Source of the DNA: DATHTC01 sp963746805
GTDB lineage: Bacteria > Actinomycetota > Thermoleophilia > Gaiellales > Gaiellaceae
Length of the DNA stretch: 64,000 bases
Assembly (NCBI GenBank): GCA_963746805.1
Contig: CAVVCQ010000001.1
Location: 682,001 to 746,000 of the forward strand
Reading direction: 5' to 3'
Each line of letters starts with the position of its first letter. Within the stretch, counting starts at the first letter, position 1. The notes below the pieces were generated by a model that made no database searches, was not told the origin of the DNA, and saw only the letters and a list, made by a program, of their open reading frames with translations. A program made the translations under genes and the position numbers. This document shows positions 41,936-50,719 of this stretch, in pieces.

Positions 41936-43284
41936 CGCAGCCGCACCCGTTCCTCAGCCTCACCGGTGACGACCGCGACGCCATGCTCGAGGCGATCGGC
42001 GTCGCCGACGTCGAGGAGCTGTTCGCGCAGGTGCCGGAGGGCGTCCGCCTGCGGCGCGACCTCGACCTCGAGCCGACGCTGACCGAACAGGAGCTCGTCG
42101 CCCACCTCGAGGCGCTCGCTGCGCGGAACACGCACACCGGCGAGGAGCTCTCGTTCCTCGGCGCGGGCATCTACGACCACTACGTCCCGGCGGTGGTCGA
42201 CGCGATTCTCTCCCGCGGCGAGTTCCTGACCGCCTACACGCCGTACCAGCCCGAGCTGTCGCAGGGCGTGCTCCAGGCGATCTTCGAATACCAGACGGCG
42301 ATCTGCGAGCTCACCGGCATGGACGTCTCGAACGCGTCCGGGTACGACGGGACGACGGTCGCGGCCGACGCGTGCTTCGTCGCGCGCCATCAGACCGGCC
42401 GGAGCAAGATCGTCCTCACCGAGACGACGGCCCCGCAGGTGCGGCAGGTCGTACGGACGTATGCGCCGGGCTTCGGCCTCGAGGTCGTCGAGGTCCCGCA
42501 CCGCCGCGGCGTCACCGATCCGAACGAGCTCCGCGCGGCGGCGGACGGAGCCGCGGCCGTGCTCTTCCAGCAACCGAACTTCTTCGGCTGCCTCGAGCCG
42601 GCACCGGAGCTCGCCGCAGCGGCGAACGAAGCCGAGGCGGTGGCGATCGCGCACGTGGACCCGGTGTCGCTCGGCCTGCTCGAGGCTCCCGGCTCCTACG
42701 GCTGCGGCATCGCCGTCGGCGAGGGGCAGAGCGCCGGCAACCCGCAGGCGTTCGGCGGCCCGCACTACGGGTTCCTGGCCGCGAAGCGGGAGTTCACGCG
42801 GCGGATGCCGGGGCGGATCATCGGCGAGACCACCGACGCGAACGGCGACCGCGGATTCGTATTGACGCTGCAGACCCGGGAGCAGCACATCCGTCGTGAG
42901 AAGGCCACGTCCAACATCACGACGAACCAGACACTGCTCGCGCTGGGCGGGCTGATCACCCTCGCCTGGCTGGGTCCGCACGGGCTGCGCGAGGTGGGGG
43001 AGGCCTGCACCGCGCTGGGCGCCTACGCCAAGGAGCGGCTGACGGCGGCGGGATTCGAGCTCGTGTTTCCGGAGCGGGCAACGTTCAAGGAGTGTGCCGT
43101 CCGCGTTGGCCGCAACGCGCGCGAAGTCGTGACGGAAGCGCGCCGAAAGGGTGTCCACCCGGGCTACGCGCTGGGACAGGACTACGAGGGGATGGACGAC
43201 GTGCTCCTCGTCGCGACCACGGAGCGCCGCACCACTGCCGAGATCGACCGGCTCGTCGACGTCCTCACCGAGGCGGCGGCGTGA
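41932..43284 (+). CDS. gcvPA: Glycine dehydrogenase (decarboxylating) subunit 1
   Basis: This is the N-terminal half of the split P-protein. The 450 residues include FLGAGIYDHYVPAVVDAILSRGEFLTAYTPYQPELSQG, MDVSNASGYDGTTVAADA, VLFQQPNFFGCLE and GNPQAFGGPHYGFLAAKREFTRRMPGRIIGET, ending with the QTREQHIRREKATSNITTNQTLLAL helix region. It works as a heterodimer with GcvPB to decarboxylate glycine with PLP. GTG start, 4-bp overlaps on both sides. Confidence 0.97.
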   Translation: MTQPHPFLSLTGDDRDAMLEAIGVADVEELFAQVPEGVRLRRDLDLEPTLTEQELVAHLEALAARNTHTGEELSFLGAGIYDHYVPAVVDAILSRGEFLTAYTPYQPELSQGVLQAIFEYQTAICELTGMDVSNASGYDGTTVAADACFVARHQTGRSKIVLTETTAPQVRQVVRTYAPGFGLEVVEVPHRRGVTDPNELRAAADGAAAVLFQQPNFFGCLEPAPELAAAANEAEAVAIAHVDPVSLGLLEAPGSYGCGIAVGEGQSAGNPQAFGGPHYGFLAAKREFTRRMPGRIIGETTDANGDRGFVLTLQTREQHIRREKATSNITTNQTLLALGGLITLAWLGPHGLREVGEACTALGAYAKERLTAAGFELVFPERATFKECAVRVGRNAREVVTEARRKGVHPGYALGQDYEGMDDVLLVATTERRTTAEIDRLVDVLTEAAA

Positions 43285-44783
43285 AGCTGATCTACGAGAA
43301 GTCGAGGCCAGGGCGCCGCGCCGGGATCGTGCCGAGCCCCGGGCTCCCGGTCCCCGAGCTTCCGGCCGAGCTCCGCCGTGCCGAGCCGCCGCGGCTCCCC
43401 GAGCTCGCGGAGCCGGAGCTCGTCCGGCACTTCACCGAGCTGACGACCCGCAACTTCGGGATCGACACGGGCTTCTACCCGCTCGGCTCCTGCACGATGA
43501 AGCACAACCCGCGCGTGAACGAGCGCGTCGTCGCGCTGCCCGGCTTCCGTGACCTGCACCCGCTCCAGGAGGAGGACGGGGCGCAGGGGGCGCTCGAGCT
43601 GATGTGGCGCCTGCAGGAGATCCTCGCCGAGGTCGCGGGCCTGCCCGCGGTGTCGCTGCAGCCGGCGGCCGGCAGCCAGGGCGAGCTCACGGGGCTGATG
43701 CTGATGCGCGCGTACTTCACCGAGCGCGGCGAGATCGAGCAGCGTCGAGGCGTCGTCGTCCCGGACACCGCCCACGGGACGAATCCGGCGAGTGTGGCCA
43801 TGGCCGGCTTCGACCTCGTCAACGTCAAGACGGACGCGCGCGGCAACCTCGACGTCGAGGACCTCCGCGCGAAGGTCGACGAGACGACCGCGGGGCTCAT
43901 GCTCACGAACCCGTCGACGCTCGGGCTCTTCGACGAGGGCATCGAGGAGATCGCGCGGATCTTCCACGGTGTCGGCGCGCTCATGTACTACGACGGCGCG
44001 AACCTCAACGCCGTCTGCGGGATCTCGCGGCCCGGCGACATGGGCTTCGACATCGTCCACTACAACCTGCACAAGACGTTCTCGCAGCCGCACGGTGGTG
44101 GGGGCCCAGGCGGCGGCCCGATCGCGGTCCGCGAGACGCTCGAGCCGTACCTGCCCGTGCCCGCGGTCGTGCGCGACGGCGAGCGCTTCCGCCTCGACTT
44201 CGACCGCCCGCAGTCGATCGGGAAGGTGCGCGGCTTCACCGGGCCGTTCGGCGTCTTCGTCCGCGCGTACGCCTTCATCCGCATGTGGGGGCCGCGCCTC
44301 CGGGAGATGTCGGAGGTGGCCGTCCTCAACGCGAACTACCTGCTCGCGCGGCTGCGCGACGACTACGAGCTGCCGTACGACCGGCTCTGCATGCACGAGT
44401 TCGTCGTCTCCGCGCGGCCGCTGAAGCGGGAGCACGGCGTCACGGCCCTCGACGTCGCGAAGCGGCTGATGGACCACGGCTTCCACCCGCCGACGATCTA
44501 CTTCCCCCTCGTCGTCCCAGAGGCGCTGATGATCGAGCCCACGGAGACGGAGGCGAAGGAGACGCTCGACGCCTTCGCGGACGCGATGGCCGCGATCGCG
44601 CGCGAGGCGGCCGACTCGCCCGAGCTGCTGAAGCAGGCGCCGCACGGTCGGCCCGTCGGGCGGCTCGACGAGGTGAAGGCTGCAAAGCGCGCCGTCGTGC
44701 GGTACCTGTTCGAGGACCATCCCGACCTCTCGGACACCCCGTCGCCGGAGCCGCGGCAGCTCGAGGCGCAGAAGGGCGCTTGA
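43281..44783 (+). CDS. gcvPB: Glycine dehydrogenase (decarboxylating) subunit 2
   Basis: This is the PLP-binding half of the split P-protein, 500 residues. Motifs: FGIDTGFYPLGSCTMKHNPR, LQPAAGSQGELTGLMLMRAY, PDTAHGTNPASVAMAGF, YYDGANLNAVCGISRPGDMGFDIVHYNLHKTFSQPHGGGGPGGGP with the PLP lysine in NLHKTF, and FHPPTIYFPLVVPEALMIEPTETE. With gcvT, gcvH and gcvPA it completes the pathway-specific genes of glycine cleavage; the shared L-protein is elsewhere. GTG start. Confidence 0.97.
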   Translation: MKLIYEKSRPGRRAGIVPSPGLPVPELPAELRRAEPPRLPELAEPELVRHFTELTTRNFGIDTGFYPLGSCTMKHNPRVNERVVALPGFRDLHPLQEEDGAQGALELMWRLQEILAEVAGLPAVSLQPAAGSQGELTGLMLMRAYFTERGEIEQRRGVVVPDTAHGTNPASVAMAGFDLVNVKTDARGNLDVEDLRAKVDETTAGLMLTNPSTLGLFDEGIEEIARIFHGVGALMYYDGANLNAVCGISRPGDMGFDIVHYNLHKTFSQPHGGGGPGGGPIAVRETLEPYLPVPAVVRDGERFRLDFDRPQSIGKVRGFTGPFGVFVRAYAFIRMWGPRLREMSEVAVLNANYLLARLRDDYELPYDRLCMHEFVVSARPLKREHGVTALDVAKRLMDHGFHPPTIYFPLVVPEALMIEPTETEAKETLDAFADAMAAIAREAADSPELLKQAPHGRPVGRLDEVKAAKRAVVRYLFEDHPDLSDTPSPEPRQLEAQKGA

Positions 44784-44808
44784 CGCGCTGATCGGGGCGG
44801 CGGTCGCG

Positions 44809-45771
44809 GTGCTCCTGCTCGCGATCGCAGTGGACGCCTTCCGAGGCGACGACCGAGAGGGGAGTCCGCCCTCGCCGGCGGCCGCGCCCCGTGCCGACGC
44901 CGTTGCCGCGCTGACCTCGCTCGGCGCCGGCGGCACGCTTGTCTACACCGACCGCGGCTGCCGCTTCCACGCAGTCCGCCTTCCGTCTCTTGCCGAGACG
45001 CGCGCACCCCGGGACGAGTCGGGCGACTGCTCGTTCGAGCTCTCGCCGGACGGGATGCGCGTTGCCCCTGCCGGTGCCGCCTGGCATGGGTCCGAGGAGT
45101 ACGCCATCTGCAATCGGGCGTCGTACGTCGAGCTGCGCACGTCGATCGTCGAACTGCCTCGTCGCATCCTCCGCGGGTGCGCCCCGGCGTGGCGTCCCGG
45201 GTCGCCGCCGACGCTCACGCTCGTAGAAGACGGGCAGGTCGTGGCGGTCGGCGCGTCGTGCGGGCTCAGGGTGCCGTGCGGAAGGGTGCTGATCGACCGC
45301 GACGCCGTCGAGGCGGCGGCGCGGCAGCATCCCAACGTGCCCGACGGGCCGGCCGGGATCGAGGCAGTCGAGGTGGAGGACGTCGCCTGGCTCGCCCGCG
45401 ACCGCGCCGTCCTGCTGTTGCGCGTGCGTATCCCGAGGCTCGGCCCGCAGGATCTGGTCGCGGTCTTCGAGAACGGCCGAGTCCGGGGCAGCTACTACTT
45501 CCTCGACGACGACCGCGATCGCCTCGAGGTCTCGCGTGGGTCGCGCTACGTCGCGGCGGGGACCGCGTTCGCCGTTCGTGCGGACGGGCCACGTCTCGAC
45601 ATTCCTGACGCGTTCGGCGAGGTGCGTGCCCTGGCGTGGTCGCCCGACGAGCGCTGGCTCGCGGTCGCCGCTCGGGAGGTCATCGCGCTCGTCCGGGTCG
45701 GCACGTCGGCGACGCCGCGGGTCGTCGCGCTGCCGATCGACGCGACCGACGTCGCCTGGGCGCCGGAATAA
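44809..45771 (+). CDS. Membrane-anchored beta-propeller-like hypothetical protein
   Basis: About 320 residues. A hydrophobic N-terminal segment (ALIGAAVAVLLLAIAVDAF, part of which lies upstream of the GTG used here) is a signal anchor. The rest looks like a short beta-propeller: LVYTDRGCRFHAVRLP, FELSPDGMRVAP, LAWSPDERWLAVAA and ATDVAWAPE are WD40/TolB-type blades, with paired cysteines in between. The start is uncertain because the TM seems to begin before GTG 44809, right at the gcvPB stop. I do not recognise a family. Confidence 0.65.
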   Translation: MLLLAIAVDAFRGDDREGSPPSPAAAPRADAVAALTSLGAGGTLVYTDRGCRFHAVRLPSLAETRAPRDESGDCSFELSPDGMRVAPAGAAWHGSEEYAICNRASYVELRTSIVELPRRILRGCAPAWRPGSPPTLTLVEDGQVVAVGASCGLRVPCGRVLIDRDAVEAAARQHPNVPDGPAGIEAVEVEDVAWLARDRAVLLLRVRIPRLGPQDLVAVFENGRVRGSYYFLDDDRDRLEVSRGSRYVAAGTAFAVRADGPRLDIPDAFGEVRALAWSPDERWLAVAAREVIALVRVGTSATPRVVALPIDATDVAWAPE

Positions 45772-45779
45772 TCCCGACG

Positions 45780-46040
45780 ATGCCGTCCCGTCGCCAGATC
45801 GAGGAGATCGTTGAGGCGCTCCGAGAGGAGCACGACGGCGGCCCCGCGTTCGCGGAGGCAGTCGAGGCGTACGCCGCGTCGCTCGACGACGACGAGCGCG
45901 AGGTTCTCGGCGAGGTCCTGCTCCAGCGCGCAGACGAGGAGATCGCTTCCCAGCGGGGGAACGTGCTGCGGCTCGCGTCGCGCGGCTGGTTCCGCCGGCA
46001 GCTGGACAAGCTCGAGCCGCCGGGCGGGCGGACGCCGTGA
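45780..46040 (+). CDS. Small hypothetical helical protein
   Basis: This 86-residue, acidic and helical protein (IEEIVEALREEHDGGPAFAEAVEAYAASLDDDEREVLGEVLL ... RGWFRRQLDKLEPPGGR) has no TM or signal. It starts 8 bp after the propeller gene and overlaps the DJ-1-family gene by 4 bp, so the three are probably one transcript. I do not recognise the family. Confidence 0.65.
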   Translation: MPSRRQIEEIVEALREEHDGGPAFAEAVEAYAASLDDDEREVLGEVLLQRADEEIASQRGNVLRLASRGWFRRQLDKLEPPGGRTP

Positions 46041-46621
46041 GGATCGGGATCTACCTCTTCGACGGAGCGGAGGAGCTCGACTGGGCGGGGCCGTGGGAGG
46101 TGCTCGCCGCCTGGGCGCAGCAGTTCCCGGACGACGACGTCGAGGTCGTGACCGTCGCGCGCACCGCAGGCACCATCGTGTGCGCGAAGGGGCTCCGGGT
46201 CATGGCCGACCTGACGTGGGCCGACGCCGGGAAGCTGGACGTCGTCGTCGTCCCGGGCGGCGTGGGCACGCGGCGCGAGCTCGCCGACGTCGAGGTGCTC
46301 GCCTGGCTGCGCGACCTGTACGAGGACGGGACGTTGACGACGAGCGTCTGCACCGGGTCGATGGTGCTGGCCGCCGCCGGCCTGCTCAGGAACCGGCCGG
46401 CGACGACGTGGTGGGGGGCGCTCGACCGGCTCGCGGCGCTCGACGAGACGATCGAGGTCCGGCCGGACGACCGCTTCGTCGACTCCGGCGAGATCGTCAC
46501 GGCCGCCGGCGTCTCGGCCGGGATCGACATGGCGCTCCACCTCGTCGCGCGGCTCCACTCGGTCGAGCGCGCGCGGGAGGTCAAGCGCTACATCCAGTAC
46601 GACCCGCAGCCGCCCGTCTGA
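46037..46621 (+). CDS. DJ-1/PfpI (ThiJ) family protein, isonitrile-hydratase-like
   Basis: The 194-residue protein has the class I glutamine-amidotransferase-like fold: IGIYLFDGAEELDWAGPWEVLA, VVVVPGGVGTRREL, the nucleophile elbow TTSVCTGSMVLAAAGLL with the reactive cysteine, ATTWWGAL and VTAAGVSAGIDMALHLV. The DWAGPWEVL start and WWGAL motif are typical of the InhA/isonitrile hydratase and AraC-sensor branch. The substrate is not known. GTG start. Confidence 0.9.
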   Translation: MRIGIYLFDGAEELDWAGPWEVLAAWAQQFPDDDVEVVTVARTAGTIVCAKGLRVMADLTWADAGKLDVVVVPGGVGTRRELADVEVLAWLRDLYEDGTLTTSVCTGSMVLAAAGLLRNRPATTWWGALDRLAALDETIEVRPDDRFVDSGEIVTAAGVSAGIDMALHLVARLHSVERAREVKRYIQYDPQPPV

Positions 46622-46623
46622 GG

Positions 46624-47379
46624 TCAGCCCGACGCCAGCGGGGGTGGCGCGATCGCGACTTCGTGTCCCCTGGCGGGAACGGGCTCGGCGAAGAGCAGGA
46701 GGGACCCGACGAGGAAGCAGAGGCCGCCGAGGGCCGTCCAGGCGTTCGAGGCCGCGAGGTCGAGGGCGCTGCCGGTGCTCGGGACGACGTAGCCCGCGAC
46801 CGCCGCGACCCCGAACGCGACGCAGCCGGCGAGGTTGACGGTGGCGATCACCGAGTCGAGCGTCCGCCGCGGCCGGCAGATGGGGCGTCCGCACACGGCG
46901 GCGTAGGCGACGAACCCGGAGACGAGGAAGCAGACCGACCCGAACGCGTCCGGCGCCCATACGAGCCGGTCGTACTCGGGCGAGCCGAGGCCCGTGGCCA
47001 TGGCGCGGAACGTCGTGACGTTGAACGACAGGGTGCCGACGAGCTGAACGCCGCTGCTCCACCAGTCGAGCCGGTGCGGCTCCCAGCTGACGAGCCGCCG
47101 CCCACGCGCCGTGCCGCTCGCGTCGACCCGCAGCGTCTCGAGCCACTGGAGCGCCGCCGCCGAGGTGAAGAACACCGAGCCGACGAAGAAGACGGCGCCG
47201 TCGACGGCAGACCCCACGAGCTCGACGAAGCCGGGGAACGGCCCGACCAGGAAGCAGGTCGAGCCGACTGCGAACAGCGCCGCGATCCACCATGCCGCGC
47301 TGCGGGGCGCGCGCAGTACCGGCTGACGCGGCGCCCCCACGCTCCCGATGATCGCGCCTCGATGCCCGTGGAGGGTCAT
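46624..47379 (-). CDS. Multi-pass membrane protein, possibly YrhK-domain
   Basis: About 251 residues with six to seven TM helices. Several carry the pattern GSxxFLxG (VGSTCFLVGPFPG, VGSVFFTSAAALQWLE, FGSVCFLVSGF, GGLCFLVGSLLLF), as in YrhK-type proteins. Between them lie soluble loops with RLVSWEPHRLDWWSSGVQL and an intracellular Cys/Arg-rich loop (CGRPICRPRRTLD). The function is unknown. It is divergent from glutamate decarboxylase (71 bp between starts), suggesting a shared regulatory region. The start could be upstream of 47379. Confidence 0.72.
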   Translation of the reverse strand: MTLHGHRGAIIGSVGAPRQPVLRAPRSAAWWIAALFAVGSTCFLVGPFPGFVELVGSAVDGAVFFVGSVFFTSAAALQWLETLRVDASGTARGRRLVSWEPHRLDWWSSGVQLVGTLSFNVTTFRAMATGLGSPEYDRLVWAPDAFGSVCFLVSGFVAYAAVCGRPICRPRRTLDSVIATVNLAGCVAFGVAAVAGYVVPSTGSALDLAASNAWTALGGLCFLVGSLLLFAEPVPARGHEVAIAPPPLASG

Positions 47380-47449
47380 CCCGTCGGGACGATGAGGCAC
47401 GCGGTGCCTGCGCCTAGGGTCGCGATGTCGACGACGGGAGGGACCGCAC

Positions 47450-48832
47450 GTGACCAGGCCGCAGCCACCCGCGACCGCCAGCTCCGACCCGGCCATCGCG
47501 GGGATCTTCCAGCTGGAGGGCGAGATCCCACGGACCGAGTTGCCCGCGGGTGCGCGGCCGCCGGACGTCGCCTACCAGATCATCCACGACGAGCTCGCGC
47601 TCGACGGCAACTCGCGCCTCAACCTGGCGACCTTCGTGACCACGTGGATGGAGCCGCAGGCCGAGCGCCTGATGGCCGAGTGCTTCGACAAGAACATGAT
47701 CGACAAGGACGAGTACCCGCAGACCGCGGCCCTCGAGACCCGCTGCGTCGACATCCTCGGGAACCTGTGGCACGCACCGGCGGCGGACCATGCCACCGGG
47801 TGCTCGACGACCGGCTCGAGCGAGGCCGCGATGCTCGGCGGGCTCGGCCTGAAGCGGCGCTGGCAGCAGCGGCGGCGCGCCGAGGGCAAGTCGACCGACG
47901 CGCCGAACCTCGTCATGGGCATCAACGTCCAGGTCTGCTGGGAGAAGTTCGCCCGCTACTGGGACGTCGAGATGCGCCTCGTGCCGATGGAGGGCGACCG
48001 GTTCAACCTCTCGGCCGAGGAGGCCGTGGCGCACTGCGACGAGAACACGATCGGCGTCGTCGCCGTCCTCGGCTCGACCTACGACGGCTCGTACGAGCCG
48101 GTCAAGGAGATCTGCGACGCGCTCGACGACCTGCAGACCCGGACCGGGCTCGACGTGCCGGTGCACGTGGACGGCGCCTCGGGCGCGTTCGTCGCGCCGT
48201 TCGTCGATCCCGACCTCGAGTGGGACTTCCGCCTCCCGCGCGTCGCGTCGATCAACGCCTCGGGGCACAAGTACGGCCTCGTCTACCCCGGCGTCGGCTG
48301 GATCGTCTGGCGCGACGCCGCGTCGCTGCCCGAGGACCTGATCTTCTGGGTCAACTACCTCGGCGACAACATGCCGACGTTCGCCCTCAACTTCTCACGG
48401 CCCGGCGGCCAGGTCGTGGCGCAGTACTACAACTTCCTCCGGCTCGGGTTCGACGGCTACCGCGGCGTGCAGGGCTACGCGCGCGACGTGGCCACGCGGC
48501 TGTCGGCCCGGATCGAGGAGCTCGGGCCGTTCACCCTCCTGACCCGCGGCGACGAGCTGCCGGTCTTCGCCTTCACGGTGAGCCCGGAGATCGACAACTT
48601 CACGGTCTTCGACGTCTCGAACGCGCTGCGCGAGCGCGGCTGGCTCGTGCCCGCGTACACCTTCCCGGAGAACCGCACCGACCTCGCGGCGCTCCGTGTG
48701 GTGGTCAAGCGGGGCTTCAGCCACGACGTCGCCGATCTGCTCATCCGCGACCTGCAGCGCCAGCTCCCGCGCCTGCAGCGGCAGCCGGAGCCGGTGCACG
48801 ACGAAGACAGCGCCGCCAGCTTCCACCACTAG
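47450..48832 (+). CDS. gadB: Glutamate decarboxylase
   Basis: This PLP enzyme converts glutamate to GABA while consuming a cytosolic proton. The 460 residues show DGNSRLNLATFVTTWMEP, KNMIDKDEYPQTAALETRCVDIL, TTGSSEAAMLGGLGLKRRW, VHVDGASGAFVAPF and the Schiff-base lysine in NASGHKYGLVYPGVGW, with the NFSRPGGQVVAQYYNFLRLG segment. No gadC antiporter is adjacent. A C-terminal His-His tail, as used for autoinhibition in some GadB, is present (SFHH). GTG start with GGGAGG upstream. Confidence 0.96.
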   Translation: MTRPQPPATASSDPAIAGIFQLEGEIPRTELPAGARPPDVAYQIIHDELALDGNSRLNLATFVTTWMEPQAERLMAECFDKNMIDKDEYPQTAALETRCVDILGNLWHAPAADHATGCSTTGSSEAAMLGGLGLKRRWQQRRRAEGKSTDAPNLVMGINVQVCWEKFARYWDVEMRLVPMEGDRFNLSAEEAVAHCDENTIGVVAVLGSTYDGSYEPVKEICDALDDLQTRTGLDVPVHVDGASGAFVAPFVDPDLEWDFRLPRVASINASGHKYGLVYPGVGWIVWRDAASLPEDLIFWVNYLGDNMPTFALNFSRPGGQVVAQYYNFLRLGFDGYRGVQGYARDVATRLSARIEELGPFTLLTRGDELPVFAFTVSPEIDNFTVFDVSNALRERGWLVPAYTFPENRTDLAALRVVVKRGFSHDVADLLIRDLQRQLPRLQRQPEPVHDEDSAASFHH

Positions 48833-49693
48833 CGATCGAGCCACTCGGCGAGGAGCGCGGCCACCTCCGGAGCCGCGTCCGCGATCAGGTCGTGACCGCA
48901 GCCGTGCATCGGCTCGACGTCCGCCTGCGGGACGAGCTCCCGGAAGCGGGCCACCGCTTCCCGGCGGTACGCCTCCTGCTCCTCCGGGAGCGCGGCGACG
49001 AGGAGCAGGACCGGCAGACCGGAGGCGCCGAGCGCGCGGATCGCGTCGCCGTCCCACGAGTCGTAGAGCGCCGTCAGCGCCGCCGCCCGCACCTCGGGGT
49101 CGGCGGGCGCGCGCAGGCCGTCGCTCGTCCTCGATCACGGCGCCGCGGACGACCTCGAGGAACCCCGGCCGGAGCTCGCGCACGCTTCCCCGCAGGTCGT
49201 CCACCAGCGCGTCCCAGCTCTCCCAGCGCCAGCTCGCCGTGGTCGCGCGCTGCCGCTCGAGCTGCTCCTCATACGTCAGCGGGCCGCGCCCGGGGATGTT
49301 CGCCGGGTCGTCGTAGGCCGTGTCGAGCAGTGCGAGCGCGGTGAGCCGCTCGGGCGCCGCGGCGGCGACGTGGAGGCCGATGGAGGCACCCCAGGAGTGC
49401 CCGACGAAGGCGGCGCGCTCCCACCCGAGCTGGTCGAAGAGCGCCTCGACGACGCGGACGAGGGCCGGCAGCGCATACCGCTCGCGCGGCAGCGCGGGCG
49501 AGCCGCCGTGCCCTGGCCCGTCGGGCGCCACCACGCGGAAGCCGCGCTCTGCCAGCACGGGGCCCAGCTCGCTCGCGTAGCGCCCCGACGAGGCCGGCCC
49601 GAGCGGGTGCCAGAACAGCACCGGCCGACCGTCCGGCGCGCCCCATTCGTGCAGCGCGAGCAGCGCGCCGTCGACCCGGACCTCCTGCGGCAC
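48829..49693 (-). CDS. Alpha/beta hydrolase (one frame break)
   Basis: The restored length is 287 residues. Seen are the oxyanion region VLFWHPLGPASSGRYA, APDGPGHGGSP, the nucleophile elbow FVGHSWGASIGLHVAAAAPERL, a cap with TYEEQLERQRATTASWRWESW, and in the shifted frame LPVLLLVAALPEEQEAYRR and the histidine in MHGCGHDLIADAAPEVA. The break near 49135 is removed by deleting one base. The substrate is unknown. GTG start at 49693, divergent from the next gene by 9 bp; the 3' end overlaps convergent gadB by 4 bp. Confidence 0.88.
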
Positions 49694-49702
49694 ACTACGA
49701 GT

Positions 49703-50227
49703 ATGGACCGGCGCGAGCGGGAGCGGATCCTCGGCGAGTGGGGCATCCGGGACGACACCGTGCGCGGGCGCGCCGTCCGGTCGGCGCTCGAGGAGGACCT
49801 GAGCCTGAGCCCGCTCGCCGGCCGGCCGCTGCGTGCGCGGCACCGGAACTGGCGTCCGGAGGCGGACAGCTACATCTCCGCCCTCGGCGGGCCGCTCCCG
49901 TACATGCAGCGGCTGCGCGCGATCCACGACGAGACGCAGGAGCACGAGGCGCGGCTCGGCGAGGCGTACCACGCCCTCCGCCGCACCGCGGCCGGGCACG
50001 ACTTCGCACGGCGCTGGCGCGCGGTCGCCGCCCGCTGGCGCTTCGACGCCGTCAACGAGCTGATCGAGCGGCACAACCGCTGGTACCCGATCGAGGCGCG
50101 GCTCCCGATGGACCCGCGCACCGGCGACTTCGCGCTCGTCGGCGGCGAGCCGTACTGGAAGCGCCGACTCGACGCAGCGTGGATCCTCGAGCGGTTTCCG
50201 ACCGAGCCGGCGAGGGCGGCCGCGTAG
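49703..50227 (+). CDS. Hypothetical protein, DUF1992/DnaJ-C28-like
   Basis: The 174-residue helical protein has an L-x-G-x-PL motif (LSPLAGRPLRARHRNWRPEADSYI) followed by GGPLPYMQRLRAIHDETQEHEARL and FDAVNELIERHNRWYP. This loosely matches the DUF1992 (DNAJC28-like) domain with its NLPGxGKPL motif. That assignment is by pattern only. No TM or signal. It is divergent from the hydrolase gene and ends 19 bp before the msrB start. Confidence 0.65.
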   Translation: MDRRERERILGEWGIRDDTVRGRAVRSALEEDLSLSPLAGRPLRARHRNWRPEADSYISALGGPLPYMQRLRAIHDETQEHEARLGEAYHALRRTAAGHDFARRWRAVAARWRFDAVNELIERHNRWYPIEARLPMDPRTGDFALVGGEPYWKRRLDAAWILERFPTEPARAAA

Positions 50228-50246
50228 AATGGGCGAAGGTGAACCG

Positions 50247-50643
50247 GTGAATCGCGTCGAGAAGACGGACGCCGAATGGCGGAACGTGCTAACGCCCGAG
50301 CAGTACCTCGTGCTGCGCGAGGGCTGCGACCGAGCCGCCGTTCACCGGCGCGTACGAGTCGACCGAGGAGCCCGGCACGTACCGGTGCGCCGGCTGCGGC
50401 ACCGAGCTGTTCCGGTCCGACGCGAAGTACCACTCCGGCTCGGGCTGGCCGAGCTTCTGGGAGGCGGCCTCGGGCGACGCGATCGAGACGCACGAGGACC
50501 GCAGTCACGGGATGGTGCGCGTCGAAGCGGTCTGCGCCGCCTGCGGCGGCCACCTGGGCCACGTCTTCCCGGACGGGCCCGACCCGACGGGCCTCCGCTA
50601 CTGCATCAACTCGGCCGCGCTGCGCTTCGACCAGGACGACTGA
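50247..50643 (+). CDS. msrB: Peptide-methionine (R)-S-oxide reductase (one frame break)
   Basis: MsrB reduces methionine-R-sulfoxide in proteins. The 131 restored residues show DAEWRNVLTPEQYLVLREG, then in the shifted frame EPPFTGAYESTEEPGTYRCAGCG, HSGSGWPSFWEAA, HEDRSHGMVRVEAVCAACGGHLGHVFPDGP and RYCINSAALRF. Two CxxC pairs bind zinc and the Cys in RYCINS is catalytic. The break is at about 50328, where GGCTGCGACC has one extra base. GTG start; an in-frame ATG at 50229 also exists but overlaps the likely -10 TAGAAT (50225-50230). Confidence 0.93.
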
Positions 50644-50654
50644 CGCCAAAGCGG

Positions 50655-50684
50655 TTGCACGGTGGCGTGCCCGGGCCTTATGGT
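50655..50684 (+). promoter_or_regulatory. Promoter of the sugar ABC transporter operon
   Basis: TTGCAC (50655-50660), an 18-bp spacer and TATGGT (50679-50684) lie just past the msrB stop. This gives a leader of about 30 nt to GTG 50720, with AGGAGG at 50709-50714 as a strong ribosome-binding site. It matches the expected sigma-70 layout; no operator is obvious. Confidence 0.55.
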
Positions 50685-50719
50685 CGCGACAGGCTGCAGT
50701 CCGTCCACAGGAGGTTCAG

